From: CAZGCA01 sp964524145
Lineage (GTDB): Bacteria; Hydrogenedentota; CAZGCA01
NCBI GenBank assembly: GCA_964524145.1
Contig: CAZGCA010000023.1
Coordinates: 1 to 64,000, forward strand
Direction of reading: 5' to 3'
Length of the DNA stretch: 64,000 bases
The position numbers and the translations under genes are program-made. Positions 62,296 through 64,000 of the stretch are shown here, one piece after another. The first letter of the stretch is position 1. Every line of letters begins with the position of its first letter. The notes beneath the pieces were generated by a model. It had not been told where the DNA came from and did no database searches. It saw nothing but the letters and a program-made list of their open reading frames with translations.

Positions 62296-63810
62296 ATGTC
62301 AGCTTCGTTCCAGCCCACACGTCGCGGTTTCATCAAGACGGTGGCGGCAACCACCCTGGGGGTCAACGTTATGGGCAGCAGCAAGAAACCGCGTAAGCCG
62401 AACCTGCTTTTCATCTGGACCGACGAGCAGCGGGCCGACACGATGCAGGTCTACGGCAACCACAAGATACACGCGCCCAATCTCAACAGGCTGGCGAGCG
62501 AGAGCCTTGTGTTCGAGAACGCGTATGTCAGCCAGCCGGTATGCACGCCGTCGCGCTCGACGGTGATGACAGGATTGTGGCCGCACAGCAACTCCTGCAC
62601 TGAAAACAACATACCGCTGCCCGAGAACGTCCCGTGTTTTCCTGAGATCCTGGCCGATCCGGAGTATCGGACCGGTTATTTCGGCAAATGGCATCTGGGC
62701 GACGAGGTCTTTCGCCAGCACGGGTTTGAGGAATGGGTAAGTATCGAAGATATGTACCGGCGCCACTTTCGTGAGGGTCGCGACACCGACAAGAAGAGCA
62801 GCTACTGGCGTTTTCTCAAGGATCTCGGTTACGAGCCGGACACATCGAAGGGCGATTTCAGTCGCGGGTTTGCCGCGAGGCTGCCTATCGAGCACTGCAA
62901 ACCGAAGTTTCTCGAGCTGAAAGCATGCGACTTTCTCCGGCGTCACCGCGACGAGCCGTTCATGTTATATGTCAACTTTCTCGAACCGCACATGCCGTTT
63001 TATGGTCCGCTCGACGACGAGCACGACCCGAACGAAGTGGACTTGCCGGCGAGTTTCGACGACCCGCTCGAGGAAAACGAACCGTTGCGCTACCGCCTGT
63101 TGCGCGAACGGTACCGTCGGAAAGGACATGGAATCCACAACCTCGAAACCGAGCGCGGGTGGCGGCGGCTGATCGCAAACTATTGGGGATTGGTAACGCA
63201 GGTGGATTTAAGCGTGGGCGCTATTCTGAAAACGCTCGAGGAACAGGGTCTCGCTGACACCACAATCGTGGTGTATACGAGCGATCACGGTGATATGATG
63301 GGCGCCCACAGACTGTTGGCCAAGACCGTGATGTACGAGGAATCGGTCAAAGTGCCGTGGCTGATGCGCATCCCGCAGATGGGACGGACCCAGCGTGTGG
63401 TCAAGAGCCGCGTGAGCCATATTGACCTCGTGCCGACCCTGCTGGACCTCATGGCCAGACCTATGGAAGACAGGTTTCCGGGACAGAGTCTGGTGCCGCT
63501 GCTGAATCGAGGCGCGGTGACCGAAGACCATGTTTATATCGAGTGGAACCCCGCAGTCAAGCTCGGCAAACCCGTGGGCGGCATTCCCGGAGTCTCGGCC
63601 GAGGACGCTGAACGCGTCCATCGAGCACATGTGCATACGGTTATCTCTCCTGACGGGTGGAAGCTGTGCCTGAGCGATAAGGACAAGTGCCAACTGTTCA
63701 ACCTGAACGAGGACCCGTGGGAGACGACGAACCTCTACTATTCAGTCGAGCATCGAGACACTATCACGCGTCTGACAAACAAGATCCGCGCGTGGCGGGA
63801 GCGCGTGTGA
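62296..63810 (+). CDS. Tat-exported formylglycine-dependent sulfatase
   Basis: 504 residues from ATG 62296 (ggagag nine bases upstream; ATG 62272 possible). Twin-arginine signal TRRGFIKTVAATTLG. Sulfatase core: LLFIWTDEQRADT (metal ligands), CTPSR with Cys83 for formylglycine conversion, GKWHLGD, and YTSDHGDMMGAHRLLAK. Arylsulfatase-type enzymes remove sulfate from polysaccharides or glycolipids; substrate not predictable. Needs a formylglycine-generating enzyme or anaerobic maturase, not seen in this window. Confidence 0.92.
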   Translation: MSASFQPTRRGFIKTVAATTLGVNVMGSSKKPRKPNLLFIWTDEQRADTMQVYGNHKIHAPNLNRLASESLVFENAYVSQPVCTPSRSTVMTGLWPHSNSCTENNIPLPENVPCFPEILADPEYRTGYFGKWHLGDEVFRQHGFEEWVSIEDMYRRHFREGRDTDKKSSYWRFLKDLGYEPDTSKGDFSRGFAARLPIEHCKPKFLELKACDFLRRHRDEPFMLYVNFLEPHMPFYGPLDDEHDPNEVDLPASFDDPLEENEPLRYRLLRERYRRKGHGIHNLETERGWRRLIANYWGLVTQVDLSVGAILKTLEEQGLADTTIVVYTSDHGDMMGAHRLLAKTVMYEESVKVPWLMRIPQMGRTQRVVKSRVSHIDLVPTLLDLMARPMEDRFPGQSLVPLLNRGAVTEDHVYIEWNPAVKLGKPVGGIPGVSAEDAERVHRAHVHTVISPDGWKLCLSDKDKCQLFNLNEDPWETTNLYYSVEHRDTITRLTNKIRAWRERV

Positions 63811-63922
63811 GTTTCAGGCGTGAAGCGGCATAGGGTGGTGCTCACTGTCGACCAGGAAGTTGGCAAACCGTTGGGCACGCCGGGTACTATCCTGCTGGTG
63901 GGGCCCCGCAGGAGGGGAACAA

Positions 63923-64000
63923 ATGAGCCCTTTCGCGATGTTCCTGAAACAGCGCGTGACTGCGCCGTCCGGCGCAATTGCCACGACCGGTCGCCGTAAC
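63923..64000 (+). CDS. Start of a further gene (3' partial)
   Basis: aggagggg lies five bases before ATG 63923 and the frame (MSPFAMFLKQRVTAPSGAIA..) is open to the window end. Only 26 codons are visible, so the product is unknown. Confidence 0.35.
   Translation, partial: MSPFAMFLKQRVTAPSGAIATTGRRN

Noticed and set aside
1..64000. CRISPR array, insertion sequence or prophage
   Set aside because: No regularly spaced identical short repeats, no transposase or integrase frame, and no phage structural genes were seen on either strand.

Overview
The window looks like a chromosome segment of an uncultured, Gram-negative, GC-rich bacterium. Evidence for a double membrane is a TolC/adaptor/MacB-type efflux operon. 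Evidence for the lineage is indirect: giant secreted proteins with dockerin and cohesin-like modules, a PEP-CTERM miniprotein, Tat-exported Gfo/Idh oxidoreductases, a formylglycine-type sulfatase, a creatininase-family amidohydrolase, GH123/DUF4091-like and GH99-like glycosidases, and a class I-like HMG-CoA reductase. This gene style is typical of Hydrogenedentes, Lentisphaerae, Planctomycetes and related phyla. The exact phylum is inference. Many genes are preceded by near-consensus sigma-70 promoters (TTGACA, 17 bp, TATAAT-like).

Layout. 1-23.8 kb: three giant secreted proteins in tandem on the + strand (the first lacks its 5' end). They share shuffled modules: FG-GAP or beta-helix or glycine-rich N-termini, a legumain (C13)-like protease module (first two), RHS/YD repeats (third), cohesin-like domains, calcium repeats, and a common C-terminal dockerin with the signature NAxDVQLxINxALG. 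The 3' flank of gene 1 is duplicated after gene 2, and gene 1 has lost the ancestral stop codon. 23.8-27.2 kb: a DJ-1/PfpI protein and a Gfo/Idh oxidoreductase, a dockerin relic, and an acyl-CoA dehydrogenase. 27.2-33.5 kb: a tripartite efflux operon (TolC, two adaptors, ATPase, permease). 34.0-38.0 kb: a four-gene cassette with 4-bp overlaps, comprising a cytosine-5 methyltransferase, a MORC/MutL-type GHKL ATPase, an unrecognised Rossmann-like protein and a Vsr endonuclease, under a promoter with a perfect palindrome. This is the best candidate for an under-described system.

38.1-43.1 kb: HMG-CoA reductase, a 40-residue hydrophobic peptide, a 62-residue PEP-CTERM protein, a glycosidase-like beta-propeller protein, a flavodoxin and a PilZ protein. 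43.3-54.2 kb: a beta-propeller/GH123-like fusion, a PAS histidine kinase, CobO, a PH-like/Yip1/DUF2089 membrane cluster, a response regulator with a degenerate GGDEF domain, a GH99-like protein and tRNA-Leu(GAG). 54.3-57.3 kb: a catabolic-looking cluster (isomerase-like TIM barrel, Tat Gfo/Idh, creatininase). 57.4-64 kb: HemW, LexA with its own consensus promoter, RsmG followed by two perfect parS sites and a DnaA box (so the window probably lies near the replication origin), an MBL-fold hydrolase, a Tat sulfatase, and the start of a further gene.

All assignments come from reading the sequence by eye; no database search was run.
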